Notes under the pieces: model-generated | The model's database searches: none | The model's input: the letters and a program-made list of their open reading frames with translations, nothing else | What the model was told of the DNA's origin: nothing | Position numbers and translations under genes: made by a program | Source: Tessaracoccus antarcticus | Lineage (GTDB): Bacteria > Actinomycetota > Actinomycetes > Propionibacteriales > Propionibacteriaceae | Assembly: GCF_003688855.1 (NCBI RefSeq) | Contig: NZ_REFW01000001.1 | Span: 744,001-808,000 of the forward strand | Direction: 5' to 3' | Length of the DNA: 64,000 bases | Part shown: piece by piece, positions 16,480-25,324 of the stretch | How positions within the stretch are numbered: the first letter of the stretch is position 1 | How the letters are laid out: every line of letters starts with the position of its first letter

Positions 16480-16819
16480 GGTGTCATCGCGGTGGCGAGC
16501 GCAGCGATGACCGCGTGGACCAGCGCCACCGAGATCGTGTTGAGCGTGAACGTCCACGCGGACAGGGACGAACGCCATTCCTGGCCCCTCATACCCCGCA
16601 TCCGCCGGTACGCGACCACTGCCGCCGCCGCCGCCGCACCCACAGAGGTGCTGGCGGCCATGCCAAACGAGTTGAGGCCTGCCCATGCACCGTGGGGAAC
16701 ACCAGAGCGATGATCAGCTCGAGGACGGCGCCCGAGGCACCGGCGGCGAGGGCGCCGTACAGTGCGTCGGACTCCATGCGCACCGAGTGACGTGGTTGCT
16801 CCGGATCCTGCTGTTGCAT
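16476..16819 (-). pseudogene. Small membrane protein gene with an apparent frameshift
   Basis: Reading left from ATG 16819, the frame gives MESDALYG then a hydrophobic run ending IIALVFP, after which it turns Arg/Trp-rich and loses membrane character. In another frame from the same place the sequence continues WAGLNSFGMAAS, GAAAAAAVVAYRRMRG and LSAWTFTLNTISVALVHAVI to a stop at 16476. Adding one base at the run of four G on the plus strand (16694-16697) joins them into a sensible protein of about 100-114 residues with three membrane segments. So this is a broken gene, a sequencing error at a homopolymer, or a programmed -1 shift. Family unknown. Confidence 0.6.
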
Positions 16820-16880
16820 GGGCTCACACTCAGTGGGTCACCCGTCGCGGGCGGCGGTGAACGCAGAATCCCGATGGATG

Positions 16881-18479
16881 TCAGGAGGGTGGGGACCCCG
16901 TCGACAGTATTCCCCTCCAGGCGAGCGCCTCCTGGTGGTCGGGCTGCGGCAGGCCCGGGACCATCCGGAAGGAGGGGGTTCCGTCGGGGTGGGGCTCGGT
17001 GCGCAGGAAGCGCGACCGGTGGTGCTGGTCGGCCCGCAGGTGTTCGGCGAGCTCGTACAGGTGGGTGACGAGGACGACGGTGATGTCGCTGTCGAGCATG
17101 GCCGAGATGACGTGGCGGCCGATCTCGGAGCCCTCCCTCTCATTGGTGGAGGCGAACGACTCGTTGCACAGCAGGAGCGTGTCCGATGTTGCGTGGTCAA
17201 CGAGGTGACTCATCCGCTGCAGTTCCTCATCGAGCTTCCCGCCGCGCAGGGAGGTGTCCTCCCCGCGCGTGAAGTGTGTGAGGACCCCGGCGGCCACGCT
17301 TGCGCGGAACGACCGGGCGCACACGAACATGCCTGCCCCCATCATCAGCTGGGCCATCCCGATGGCGCGCAGGAGGCTGGACTTGCCGCCCTGGTTGGCG
17401 CCCGTGATGACCACGAGGGCGGCACCGTCGGCCTCCAGGTCGTTGCCCACCACGCAGGACCCAGAGGCGAGTGCCAGAGCGACGTCGCGCAGGTCGTGCG
17501 CTGCCAGGTGGTGGCCGCCGGGGGCCACGGCTTCCGGCATGCAGAGGGGGTGGCCGCCGCTGGTGAGACGCGAGTGCAGGTTGAGGCACCCCACGAGGAA
17601 GGACAGCTCGAGCCGCAGCATCGTGAAGAAGTCCTTGACTCCTCCCACTGCTTGGGCGGCTGCAGCGGCGACGTCGCCCAGCGCTCTGGCGCGGAGGGCG
17701 GAGAGCGCCCGCTGACCGGGGGCGTCCGCCGGTGAGACGTCGAAGGCATGCGCGGGGGTCCGGGAGCCCAGACCGAAGCGCTGCCGCCACGATGATCCGG
17801 GCGTGCGGTGAATGACCCAGTCGCAGCTGGCGTCGCCGCGCCCGAGCCGTGCGCTCGCCAGGATCCCGCCGTCGAACCTCAGCTCGCGGAGCTGCAGCCG
17901 GAGCAGTTCCAGGTACCCGTCGTCAAGGTCGGAGGCGATCATGGCGAAGAACCGGCGGAACCCTTCGGAGTGGAAACGCTGGGCTTCGGCATCGGCGACG
18001 GCCCGCAATTCCTCCAGTACGCCCACCTCCAGTTCCAACACCTTGACCGACCACGCGAGGAGGGACTCGGGATCCTCGGTGGGCCGGAAGATGGTACCGG
18101 GGTTGCGCTCGTGCTCGATGGCCCGGACGGCCAGCGCGTGAAGGTCCCTGACCGCGCCCGGATTCCTGAGGGCATCAGCCACCACGGCCTGCCGGTAGTC
18201 GATGGCCTCCGGGGCCGTCAACCCTGAGAGCAGCGCCCGCCGCGCAGTTTCGTGGATGAACGGGTCGCCCTCGGCCATGGCACTGCAGAGGGCCTCGAGT
18301 CCCAGGTCCTCCGTGAGCAGTTCGTGCACGGCCCGCCCCTGCGATGGCGGGGAGGGGGTGTCGCTGGTTGCCTTCGCGAGCGCGAACGGATTGCCTGAGA
18401 GCATGGCGTCGAAGGTGGCATCCCGCAGGGCGGGGGCGACGACGAAGTCCCGGTCCACGTGCATGAGGAACGCCTTCAT
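16881..18479 (-). CDS. MutS-like ATPase, second of a pair
   Basis: ATPase with the C-terminal half of MutS: a helical lever region (about residues 120-330) and an ABC-type domain. It has no N-terminal mismatch-binding domain and no Phe-X-Glu mismatch motif. 532 residues. Walker A GANQGGKSSLLRA near residue 358; Walker-B region TLLLCNESFASTNEREG near 436, where the usual DE of MutS reads NE; then VVLVTHLYELAEHL with the His-switch. ATG 18479 overlaps the stop of the upstream paralogue (ATGA). The two proteins have the same layout and would suit a heterodimer. A role in DNA repair or recombination is inferred only from the fold. Confidence 0.82.
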   Translation of the reverse strand: MKAFLMHVDRDFVVAPALRDATFDAMLSGNPFALAKATSDTPSPPSQGRAVHELLTEDLGLEALCSAMAEGDPFIHETARRALLSGLTAPEAIDYRQAVVADALRNPGAVRDLHALAVRAIEHERNPGTIFRPTEDPESLLAWSVKVLELEVGVLEELRAVADAEAQRFHSEGFRRFFAMIASDLDDGYLELLRLQLRELRFDGGILASARLGRGDASCDWVIHRTPGSSWRQRFGLGSRTPAHAFDVSPADAPGQRALSALRARALGDVAAAAAQAVGGVKDFFTMLRLELSFLVGCLNLHSRLTSGGHPLCMPEAVAPGGHHLAAHDLRDVALALASGSCVVGNDLEADGAALVVITGANQGGKSSLLRAIGMAQLMMGAGMFVCARSFRASVAAGVLTHFTRGEDTSLRGGKLDEELQRMSHLVDHATSDTLLLCNESFASTNEREGSEIGRHVISAMLDSDITVVLVTHLYELAEHLRADQHHRSRFLRTEPHPDGTPSFRMVPGLPQPDHQEALAWRGILSTGSPPS

Positions 18480-20068
18480 GGACGCATCCGTGCGAGGAGG
18501 CTTTCCCGGGTGAGCCCGTACTTTTGCGCGATGGCCCAGGCGTGGGCCCGGCCGTCGGCGGGGGCGCGGTCCAGGATGAATGTTCGCGTGGCCGGGTCCT
18601 GGGGCACCACACGGGGGACCATGCTGACACTCCGGTCATCCAGCGCGGCCAACTCGTCCATGAACGTGACGTACACGCCAACGCAGCCGCGTTCCAGGAG
18701 CGTCTCCATCACCTCGGTGGCGACTGTCACAGCGTCGCGGAGGTTCGTGGAGCTGAAGCTCTCGTTCAGGATCACCACGCTGTCGCGCGTGGCTTCCCGA
18801 AGGATGGTGTGGACCCGCTGGAGCTCGTCGAGGAACCGGCCCGTCAGCGTCGGGGCGCCCTCCTCCTGCTCGAAGTGGGTGAAGACGACGTCCGGCAGGG
18901 TCAGCCGTGCCGAGCGGCCCGGCACAGGGACTCCGAGGCCCACGAGGTGGAAGAGTTGGCCCACCATGCGTGCGAACGTGGTCTTGCCCCCGTTGTTCGG
19001 ACCCGTGACCACCACGATCTGCTCAGGACCCGACAACCGGAAGCTGTTGCAGACCACCGCTGCACCTGTGGGGACGGTGGCCAGGGCCAGTGCCAGGTCG
19101 AAGCCGTCCTCGACGGAGATTTCCGAGGTGTTCTCGGTCACCTGTGGGAGGCAGAACGTCAGGCCGGCGTGCTGCAGCGGACGGATCAGGCCCAGCCACG
19201 ACAGGTAGAACGGGAGCTCGTGGTGCAGGCGCGTGATGAGGGGGTCCATGCGGCCGTCCGGCCCGGCCAGAAAGGCGTCCCGGGCCGCGAAGAGCTCGGG
19301 GTGGAGTACCGCGACGCCGTCGAGTATCCGTGACTCCACGGCGTCGACTCGAAGCGAGTCGGATGACACCCCGGGGGTCGCCCCCGGGGTGTCGTGCCGG
19401 AACCGGGCGAAGATCGAGCGCACCTCGGCCCCGTGGTCACCCTGCCCGTCGTAGCGGCTCACGATCACGCGGGAGCCCTGAATGCGCACCGTGTAGCGCA
19501 CGGCCGATCCTGCGTTCTGCAGGGTGGCGAGTGTCGCGGCGGAAGCGATGAACGTGGGGGAATGCACCAGGTCCTCCAGCGCTGCGCGCAGTGAACGGAG
19601 CGCGGTGGAGCCCAGGTGGAGTGCCTGCAGGTCACTGGCCAGCGTCCGCGCCGCGTCGGCGTAGGTCGCGAGGAGTTCCAGGGACAGTGATTGCTGCTGG
19701 AGGCGGTGGCGGGCACGCTGCACCTGCTCCAGGACCTGGTGGCGTGCGTCCATGGCGTCCGAGAACTTCTTGATGGCAGCGAGCACGTCAGCGTGGGCGA
19801 GGTCCGTGAACACCTCATGCCGGTAGGCCACTGCGGTGGCGTCCCGCAGCGGTGTGGTGAAGTGCCGCGTGAGCGCGTCGGAGTGTGCCACTCCGGCGAG
19901 GGCGGCCAGGATGTCGTCGAGGCGAAGGTCGGCGAAGTGTCCCACAGGGGAGATCGCGCCCGTCGGCTCATCCGTGGGGTCCCGGAACAGGATGCTGTGG
20001 AATCGGGGACTCGCAGGAGCCGATGCCTCAACGGCGTGCGGACCAACGGACACCATGCTGGTCACCAC
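18476..20068 (-). CDS. MutS-like ATPase, first of a pair
   Basis: Paralogue of the next gene, 530 residues, again only the MutS lever and ATPase regions. Walker A TGPNNGGKTTFARM near residue 353, Walker-B region VVILNESFSSTNLRDA near 431 with Asn in place of the Walker-B Asp, and VYVTFMDELAAL where the His-switch position appears to carry Phe, so this subunit may hydrolyse ATP differently from its partner. The N-terminus contains FADLRLDDILAAL and SDALTRHFTTPLRDATAVAY, which look like the MutS core region. The start is uncertain: GTG 20068, GTG 20065 and ATG 20056 are possible. AAAAGGAAG lies just before, favouring 20065 or 20056. Confidence 0.8.
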   Translation of the reverse strand: MVTSMVSVGPHAVEASAPASPRFHSILFRDPTDEPTGAISPVGHFADLRLDDILAALAGVAHSDALTRHFTTPLRDATAVAYRHEVFTDLAHADVLAAIKKFSDAMDARHQVLEQVQRARHRLQQQSLSLELLATYADAARTLASDLQALHLGSTALRSLRAALEDLVHSPTFIASAATLATLQNAGSAVRYTVRIQGSRVIVSRYDGQGDHGAEVRSIFARFRHDTPGATPGVSSDSLRVDAVESRILDGVAVLHPELFAARDAFLAGPDGRMDPLITRLHHELPFYLSWLGLIRPLQHAGLTFCLPQVTENTSEISVEDGFDLALALATVPTGAAVVCNSFRLSGPEQIVVVTGPNNGGKTTFARMVGQLFHLVGLGVPVPGRSARLTLPDVVFTHFEQEEGAPTLTGRFLDELQRVHTILREATRDSVVILNESFSSTNLRDAVTVATEVMETLLERGCVGVYVTFMDELAALDDRSVSMVPRVVPQDPATRTFILDRAPADGRAHAWAIAQKYGLTRESLLARMRP

Positions 20069-20173
20069 TTCCTTTTCGTCCCGGTGGAGAGCTCGCCCCG
20101 TTCCCGGCCAATCGCCCTCGACGCTAGCACCGCACGCCGTGCGGCGATGCGTGGGGCCGCTGTGCCGACGGAA

Positions 20174-20207
20174 AAGGACATGCGCCCCCGAGAGGGCGCA
20201 TGTCCTT
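20174..20207. terminator. Terminator after glgX or leader hairpin of the MutS pair
   Basis: Perfect 14-bp stem, arms 20174-20187 and 20194-20207, loop CCGAGA. It lies 23 bp after the glgX stop (glgX reads leftward and ends at 20230) and upstream of the MutS-like genes, so it most likely ends the glgX transcript. Confidence 0.82.
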
Positions 20208-20229
20208 GTTCAGGATGTCCGGCGGAGTC

Positions 20230-22596
20230 TCACTCCTGCGATGCAGGCGTCGCTGTTCCGGGCTCGGGTGCGTCCTGGTCCTGCCACACGACGATGGACC
20301 AGGCGTCGACGTGGGCGCCGTTCTCCACGATCTCCCCCTCGCCCTCCGGCCAGTAGTTGTGGGAAGGCTCGGCCCAGCTGTGGGTGTCTATCAGTCGACG
20401 CCACACCCTGCCGCGCTCGGACATCGGCACACGGAAATCCACGGGGGCATCCGACATGTTGATCATGAGCCAGAAGTTGTCGCCCTCGCTGTTGATGTAG
20501 ATCGACAGCGAACGGTCGCCCTGCGCCGGGTGAGCGGTCAGCGACGGTGAATGGTAGAGGTACGACACATCCTTGTTGTCGGCGACGAGGTCCCCGTACT
20601 GGCGCGTCTGCAGAGACTCATGGGCGAGTCGCAGGTTGGCGATGAATGTGGCGAACCGGAACAGCCCGTTGACGTCGCTGTCGGTGTCGAAGCTGCCGAA
20701 GTTGTCGTGGTAGAAGGCATCCACCCCGTCCGCGACCGGGACAGCCTGCGGATTGTTGGTGGGCACCATGTCGTAGTTGTTGCGCATGGCCACGCTGTTC
20801 AGCGCCCACGGGTTGTTGTTGCCGTTCTGGGTGCGACCGAACTCGTCGCCGGCCACCACCATCGGGACGCCTCGGGAGAAGAACAGCGTCACCCAGAAGT
20901 TGCGGGCGCGCTGGCGTCGCAGGACCTGATCGCCGCGAGAATCCCAGGAGTGGTTGTCGTCGCTGCCACCGTCGGAGGGGCCGAAGGGGTAGTCCTGCCC
21001 GTTGTTCTTCTCCTGGTAGCTGACGAGGTCGGCAATGTTGAAACCATCGTGGGCGTCCACGAAGTTGATGGTGCACTGGGGGCCGCCCTGGTCGGCGAAG
21101 TGGCGGTGGTCCCCGTTGATCATGTCGAGGAAGGCGCCGGTGTTGCCGTCGCCCTTGAGGAAGCCACGGACGGTGTCGCGGTAGCGGCCGTTCCATTCCG
21201 CCCAGCCCGCGGGGAAGTTCCCCACCTCATAGCCCCACATGTCCCAGGCCTCGGCGATGACCTCAATGTGTTCGTGTTCAGCGAAGGCGGCGATGTCCAC
21301 CAGCAGTGGGTGGTCCGGGAAGAAGCGCTTCTGGGCGTCCCAGTCGTCCGGGTCGGCCTCGGCGGGCTTGCGGCCCAGGACTGTGGCCAGGTCGAAGCGG
21401 AATCCGTCGACGCCCATCACCCGTGTCCAGTACGTGAGGGAGTCCATGACGAGGTTCCTGGCCGCCGTGGAGGAGTAGTTCATCTGGTTGGAGGTGCCGG
21501 TGGCGCCGTCGACCATTTCGTGTTCGCCGGTCATGGCGTAGTACTCGGCAGTCCCGAAGCCGCCGAGGTTGGTGAATCCAGTGGTGGCGACGTCAGCGTT
21601 CCAGTTCCCGCCCTCCGCCGTGTGGTTGTAGACCACGTCGAGATAGATCTCCAGGCCCACCTCGTGGAAGGCGTTGACCATCTCCTTGAACTCGCGGGTG
21701 GGGCCGCCGAGTGTCTTGTCGCTGGAGTACTGCCGGTTCGGGGCGAAGAACGACAGCGTCATGTACCCCCACGCGTTCGTAAATCCTTCTTCGTCGGACT
21801 CGGACGCGTTCGTCTCGTGGACGGGGAGCAGCTCCAGGGCTGTGAACCCGAGTGCCTTCAGGTAGGGCGCCATCATGCCGACACCCCTGTACGTACCCAC
21901 GAACTCCTCGGGGATGTTTGCCACATCCTCGAATCCGGGTTCCTTGGACAACAGATCGCCGAGGCGCATCACCGACGGGTGGCCGCAGAGTTGCTTCACC
22001 TGCGCCTCGTAGATCGTCGACTTCTCACTGGGGATGCGGGGCTTCGGGAGCAGGGGTGTGGTGTCGGAGATGATCACGCCCTTGGGGACGTATGGCGCCG
22101 AGTCCACCTCCCGGCGGAGCTGGCCGTGGTAGTCGTCCTCACCGGTGCCGAAGACGCCGTTGTCGGCGCCGAGGTCACGGATGCAGTCGGAGTACATGTT
22201 GTGGGAGATCTCGGGGGCGTACGGGTCGAACAACGCCTTGTTGGGGTTGAACCGGTTGCCGAACTCGTCCCGGTCGGAGATGTATCCCGCGCCGGAACCC
22301 GGCGTCCAGGACGTGTCGTGGGGCCAGTTGGCGCCCCACGCCCGGTAGGCGTACATGGTACCGAGCAGGACGCCGGAGATCTTGGCGCGCCAGACGCCGT
22401 CGGCGCCTTTGGCGGGCAGGAAGGTGGCGCCCGGTTCGGCGCCCACAGCCTCGTCGAACAACTCGAGTTGGATGCGGGTGGCGGCTGGTGCGTGGACGGC
22501 GAAAGTGACGCCGTCGGATCCAACGTGCGCGCCCAGAGGCCAGTCAGCGTCGGACCAGGTGTCCTGTGCGGCCGGCTCCATCAAGGTGAAAGTCAT
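20230..22596 (-). CDS. glgX: Glycogen debranching enzyme GlgX (isoamylase type)
   Basis: Hydrolyses alpha-1,6 branches of glycogen or phosphorylase-limit dextrin in the cytoplasm. A GH13 enzyme of 788 residues, somewhat longer than many GlgX (about 660-720). N-terminal CBM48 (PLGAHVGSDGVTFAVHAPAA), GH13 regions YLDVVYNHTAEGG, GVDGFRFDLATVLG (nucleophile Asp), EVIAEAWDMWGYEVG (acid Glu) and FVDAHDGFNIADLVSYQEK (transition-state Asp), plus the isoamylase-type SWDSRGDQVLRRQRARNF. ATG 22596 starts MTFTLMEPAA; upstream frames extend without family features. A possible -10 CACTAT lies 7 nt before it. It is divergent from mshB, 83 bp between starts. It could equally be called isoamylase TreX-like. 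Confidence 0.9.
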   Translation of the reverse strand: MTFTLMEPAAQDTWSDADWPLGAHVGSDGVTFAVHAPAATRIQLELFDEAVGAEPGATFLPAKGADGVWRAKISGVLLGTMYAYRAWGANWPHDTSWTPGSGAGYISDRDEFGNRFNPNKALFDPYAPEISHNMYSDCIRDLGADNGVFGTGEDDYHGQLRREVDSAPYVPKGVIISDTTPLLPKPRIPSEKSTIYEAQVKQLCGHPSVMRLGDLLSKEPGFEDVANIPEEFVGTYRGVGMMAPYLKALGFTALELLPVHETNASESDEEGFTNAWGYMTLSFFAPNRQYSSDKTLGGPTREFKEMVNAFHEVGLEIYLDVVYNHTAEGGNWNADVATTGFTNLGGFGTAEYYAMTGEHEMVDGATGTSNQMNYSSTAARNLVMDSLTYWTRVMGVDGFRFDLATVLGRKPAEADPDDWDAQKRFFPDHPLLVDIAAFAEHEHIEVIAEAWDMWGYEVGNFPAGWAEWNGRYRDTVRGFLKGDGNTGAFLDMINGDHRHFADQGGPQCTINFVDAHDGFNIADLVSYQEKNNGQDYPFGPSDGGSDDNHSWDSRGDQVLRRQRARNFWVTLFFSRGVPMVVAGDEFGRTQNGNNNPWALNSVAMRNNYDMVPTNNPQAVPVADGVDAFYHDNFGSFDTDSDVNGLFRFATFIANLRLAHESLQTRQYGDLVADNKDVSYLYHSPSLTAHPAQGDRSLSIYINSEGDNFWLMINMSDAPVDFRVPMSERGRVWRRLIDTHSWAEPSHNYWPEGEGEIVENGAHVDAWSIVVWQDQDAPEPGTATPASQE

Positions 22597-22666
22597 AGGA
22601 TGATAGTGAACGTCCCACGGGCGATGTGCCAAATCAGCATCCATACACCCGCTGCGTTGCATTGGT

Positions 22667-22679
22667 TACGCTGGGGTGC
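22667..22679 (+). promoter_or_regulatory. Leaderless promoter of mshB
   Basis: TACGCT (22667-22672), 7 nt, then GTG 22680. It decides this start over the ATG at 22626. Confidence 0.52.
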
Positions 22680-23579
22680 GTGAACGCCGATCGACGACTC
22701 CTCATGGTCCATGCCCACCCCGACGACGAGTCCAGCCAGTCGTCTGCAACTCTGTCCCGTTATGTTGCGGAGGGTGCAGCGGTGACGCTCGTCACCTGCA
22801 CGCTCGGCGAACGCGGCGAAATCCTGGTCCCGGACTGGGAGCACTTTTCCCCGGCCGAGCTCGGCGAGCACCGCATCGAGGAACTCGCCACCGCCCTCGG
22901 TGTCATGGGGGTGACCGACCACATCTGGCTGGGCGGTCCCGGGACCTTCCACGACACGGGCATGGCCACCGATGAGCGGGGGCAGGTGATACCGCCCGAC
23001 GACAGCCCCGAGAACGCGTTCTGGAACGCCGACCTGCTCGAGGCCAGCAACCACCTCGTCGAGGTCATCCGGTCGCGCCGGCCGCAGGTCCTGAGCAGCT
23101 ACGACCCCCACGGCAACTACGGGCATCCGGACCACATTCAGGCACACCGCGTCACCATGTACGCGGCGCAGCTCGCCGCCGTCCGCGCACACCGCCCGGA
23201 TCTGGGGGAGCCGTGGGAGGTTTCCAGGATCCTGTGGAACACCGTCAACCCGGCCATGTGGGAGGAGGCTGACCGGCTCGCCAAGGAGCAGGGAATCGAC
23301 CTCTTCGGAGACCGCGATGAGAACGCGGGCCCCCGTCGCCCCGGGGCCTCCGAGGTGGCTGCTGTGGTGCCCTACGGGGAGTATCTGCAGCGCAGCACCG
23401 ATGCCCTGCTCTCCCACCGCAGTCAGGTGGATCCGGAACAGGATTTCTGGAAGTTCTTCTCCATCATGCGCGCCCTTCCCACTGCGGGGGAGGCCTACAT
23501 CCTCGCCGGGGGCCAGCCGTTCCCGCACAGCGATGCACCGGCAGACGACATCTTCGCGGGCCTGGACGTCTCCCCCTGA
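22680..23579 (+). CDS. mshB: N-acetyl-glucosaminyl-inositol deacetylase MshB
   Basis: Zinc amidase that removes the acetyl group from GlcNAc-inositol in mycothiol synthesis, the thiol buffer of actinobacteria. 299 residues, PIG-L/LmbE fold. Zinc-site motif AHPDDE with His13, Asp16 and the catalytic Asp15, and the third ligand in YGHPDHIQAHR near residue 148. TLGERGEILVPDWEHFSPAE and WLGGPGTFHDTGM are MshB-like and help to separate it from the related mycothiol-conjugate amidase Mca, although that separation is by eye. The GTG 22680 start is set by a -10 element 7 nt upstream. A hairpin follows the stop. Confidence 0.88.
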   Translation: MNADRRLLMVHAHPDDESSQSSATLSRYVAEGAAVTLVTCTLGERGEILVPDWEHFSPAELGEHRIEELATALGVMGVTDHIWLGGPGTFHDTGMATDERGQVIPPDDSPENAFWNADLLEASNHLVEVIRSRRPQVLSSYDPHGNYGHPDHIQAHRVTMYAAQLAAVRAHRPDLGEPWEVSRILWNTVNPAMWEEADRLAKEQGIDLFGDRDENAGPRRPGASEVAAVVPYGEYLQRSTDALLSHRSQVDPEQDFWKFFSIMRALPTAGEAYILAGGQPFPHSDAPADDIFAGLDVSP

Positions 23580-23581
23580 CC

Positions 23582-23606
23582 GGGCGGGGGCGAGAGCCCC
23601 CCGCCC
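23582..23606. terminator. Terminator between mshB and a convergent gene
   Basis: 9-bp GC stem, arms 23582-23590 and 23598-23606, 7-nt loop, directly after the mshB stop. Confidence 0.7.
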
Positions 23607-23645
23607 CTGCCCGTGTCCTGAGTGTCTCCACAACCAACGGCGGAC

Positions 23646-24647
23646 TCAGCGGCGAAGACCCTTGAGGAAAGCGGTGGCTGCCAGCACCCCCACGACGCCG
23701 GCGGTGTAGAGGGCCGTGCGGACCCACGTGCTGGACGTCTGACCCCTGGCCGCCTCGCGGACGGCGTCGTCGAAGCCCATGAGGCCGCCGGGCGGAAGAG
23801 GGATGTAGTCGTCGATGTCGTGCTCGCGCACCACCGTGTCGTGGAGCAGACTGCCAATGAGTGGCTTGGCCATGTCCGTCTTGATGTCGGTCACGAGTCC
23901 TATCCAGTGGGCCGCAAGGCCGGGTGTGGTGACGGGTGCGGTGAGCATGGGTCCGGGCTGAAAACCCAGCGCCCGGGCGTAGCGCTGCATCATGCCGGCA
24001 TACGTCATGACGTCGGGGCCCCCGATGTCAAAGGTGCGATTCACGTCGGCGGGCAGGTCGGCGGCAGCCACCAGGTAGTACAGGACGTCGCGGGCGGCGA
24101 TGGGCTGGATGCGGTTGTTGATCCACTTCGGTGCGACGCCGGCGGGCAACCGCTCCGCGAGCTGCTTCAGCATCGTGAAGGAGATGGATCCGTTGCCGAG
24201 CACCACGGCCGCCTGCAGCACTGCGGTGGGGACACCGGACGCCAGCAGCTTGTTGCCCACCTCGACACGGCTGGCGAGGTGTTCGGAGAGTTCTTCGTCG
24301 GGGTGCAGTCCGCTCAGATACACCAGGCGCTCGAGGCCGGCCGCGGAGGCGGCGTCGGCGAAGATCTGCGCCATGTGGGCATCCCGCTCCGCAAAGTCCT
24401 CCCCCGAACCCATGGAGTGGAGCAGGTACCAGGCCACGTTGGCGCCCTCCATGGCCTGTGCCACGTCGCGCGGCTCGGTGGCGTCGCCCTCGATGGCCAC
24501 GACCTTGTCGTGCCACGGGTGGTCCTTGAGTTTCTCGGGGCTCCTGGTGAGCGTGCGGACGCTCCATCCGTCCTTCAGGAGCTGCTCGACGACGAGGCCT
24601 CCCACATAGCCTGTTGCCCCGGTGACGAGTGCGGTGCGGGTGGTCAT
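23646..24647 (-). CDS. NmrA/SDR-like NAD(P)-binding protein with C-terminal membrane anchor
   Basis: 333 residues. The Rossmann start is TALVTGATGYVGGLVVEQLL, and the AWYLLHSMGSGEDFAERDA and YLSGLHPDEELSEHLASR stretches are those of the atypical extended SDR group often fused to DUF2867. No canonical YxxxK pair is seen, so activity may be non-dehydrogenase (quinone or polyketide-like reductions, or binding only). The last 25 residues form a hydrophobic helix (TALYTAGVVGVLAATAFL) ending in basic residues, suggesting an inner-membrane anchor. ATG 24647 overlaps the stop of the CPBP gene, so it is third in a coupled operon with two membrane proteins. Confidence 0.78.
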   Translation of the reverse strand: MTTRTALVTGATGYVGGLVVEQLLKDGWSVRTLTRSPEKLKDHPWHDKVVAIEGDATEPRDVAQAMEGANVAWYLLHSMGSGEDFAERDAHMAQIFADAASAAGLERLVYLSGLHPDEELSEHLASRVEVGNKLLASGVPTAVLQAAVVLGNGSISFTMLKQLAERLPAGVAPKWINNRIQPIAARDVLYYLVAAADLPADVNRTFDIGGPDVMTYAGMMQRYARALGFQPGPMLTAPVTTPGLAAHWIGLVTDIKTDMAKPLIGSLLHDTVVREHDIDDYIPLPPGGLMGFDDAVREAARGQTSSTWVRTALYTAGVVGVLAATAFLKGLRR

Positions 24648-25324
24648 AGTGCCCTCCAGATGTCGAGTGTTGGTTGCAATAGGTACAGCATGCCCAGCGA
24701 CCATGTCAGGTGGGCGACGATCGGGGCCAGGAGTGCGCCGGTGCGTTGCCGCAGCCACCCGGCCAGCAGTCCCATGGACATGGCGGCGAGCGCCAGCAAC
24801 GGGATGCCGGAGGCGCCCGTCACGAGGGTGTAGACAATTGTCGTGCCGATGAGGCGACGGTTGGTCGAGCCGCCTATGGACTCGTGCAGGGCTCCGCGGA
24901 AGAAGATCTCCTCCGTGACTCCATTCACGATGGTGATGGCCGTCACCACCGGCAGCGCCCCGAAGCGGGCATGCGCCAGGAGCGCCTCGACGGGTGAGGC
25001 AAGGAAGTCGATGCGTGCCACGACGCCCGCCCCCAGAAGGAAGACCACGAGCAGTACCAGACCCCCCGCGACGCCCCAGCCCACATCCCGCAGCCACTTG
25101 CCTTCGCGGATGCTCCCGAATGTCCGGCTCCGTGCGGTCAGCAGGGATCCGATGACCCACACGACCGCCAGCGCGAAAGTGAAGACGTAGAAACTCGCGT
25201 CGCCGGGTTTCACCTGGACCCCGAGGAACAGGAGTACCGCCCCCGTCACTCCCGTGACCGCTGCAATGCCCCGATTCCTCCTGGCGCCGGACTTGGTGGC
25301 CGCGCCCTCGGCCGAAACGCTCAT
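24644..25324 (-). CDS. CPBP-family intramembrane metalloprotease
   Basis: 226 residues, about seven hydrophobic segments. The CAAX-protease/bacteriocin-processing motifs are present: EEIFFRGALHESI (EExxxR) near residue 140, and APIVAHLTWSLGML (the His motif) near 205. Members cleave or mature membrane proteins or bacteriocins, and some give self-immunity, but most actinobacterial copies have no known substrate. Both ends overlap neighbours by ATGA (25321-25324 and 24644-24647). No bacteriocin precursor is visible nearby. Confidence 0.82.
   Translation of the reverse strand: MSVSAEGAATKSGARRNRGIAAVTGVTGAVLLFLGVQVKPGDASFYVFTFALAVVWVIGSLLTARSRTFGSIREGKWLRDVGWGVAGGLVLLVVFLLGAGVVARIDFLASPVEALLAHARFGALPVVTAITIVNGVTEEIFFRGALHESIGGSTNRRLIGTTIVYTLVTGASGIPLLALAAMSMGLLAGWLRQRTGALLAPIVAHLTWSLGMLYLLQPTLDIWRAL

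Noticed and set aside
20551-22683. Long open frame of about 710 codons on the plus strand opposite glgX
   Set aside because: It is antisense to a clear glgX gene with all GH13 motifs. The translation is Val/Gly/Glu-rich without any motif, as usual for frames opposite GC-rich genes.
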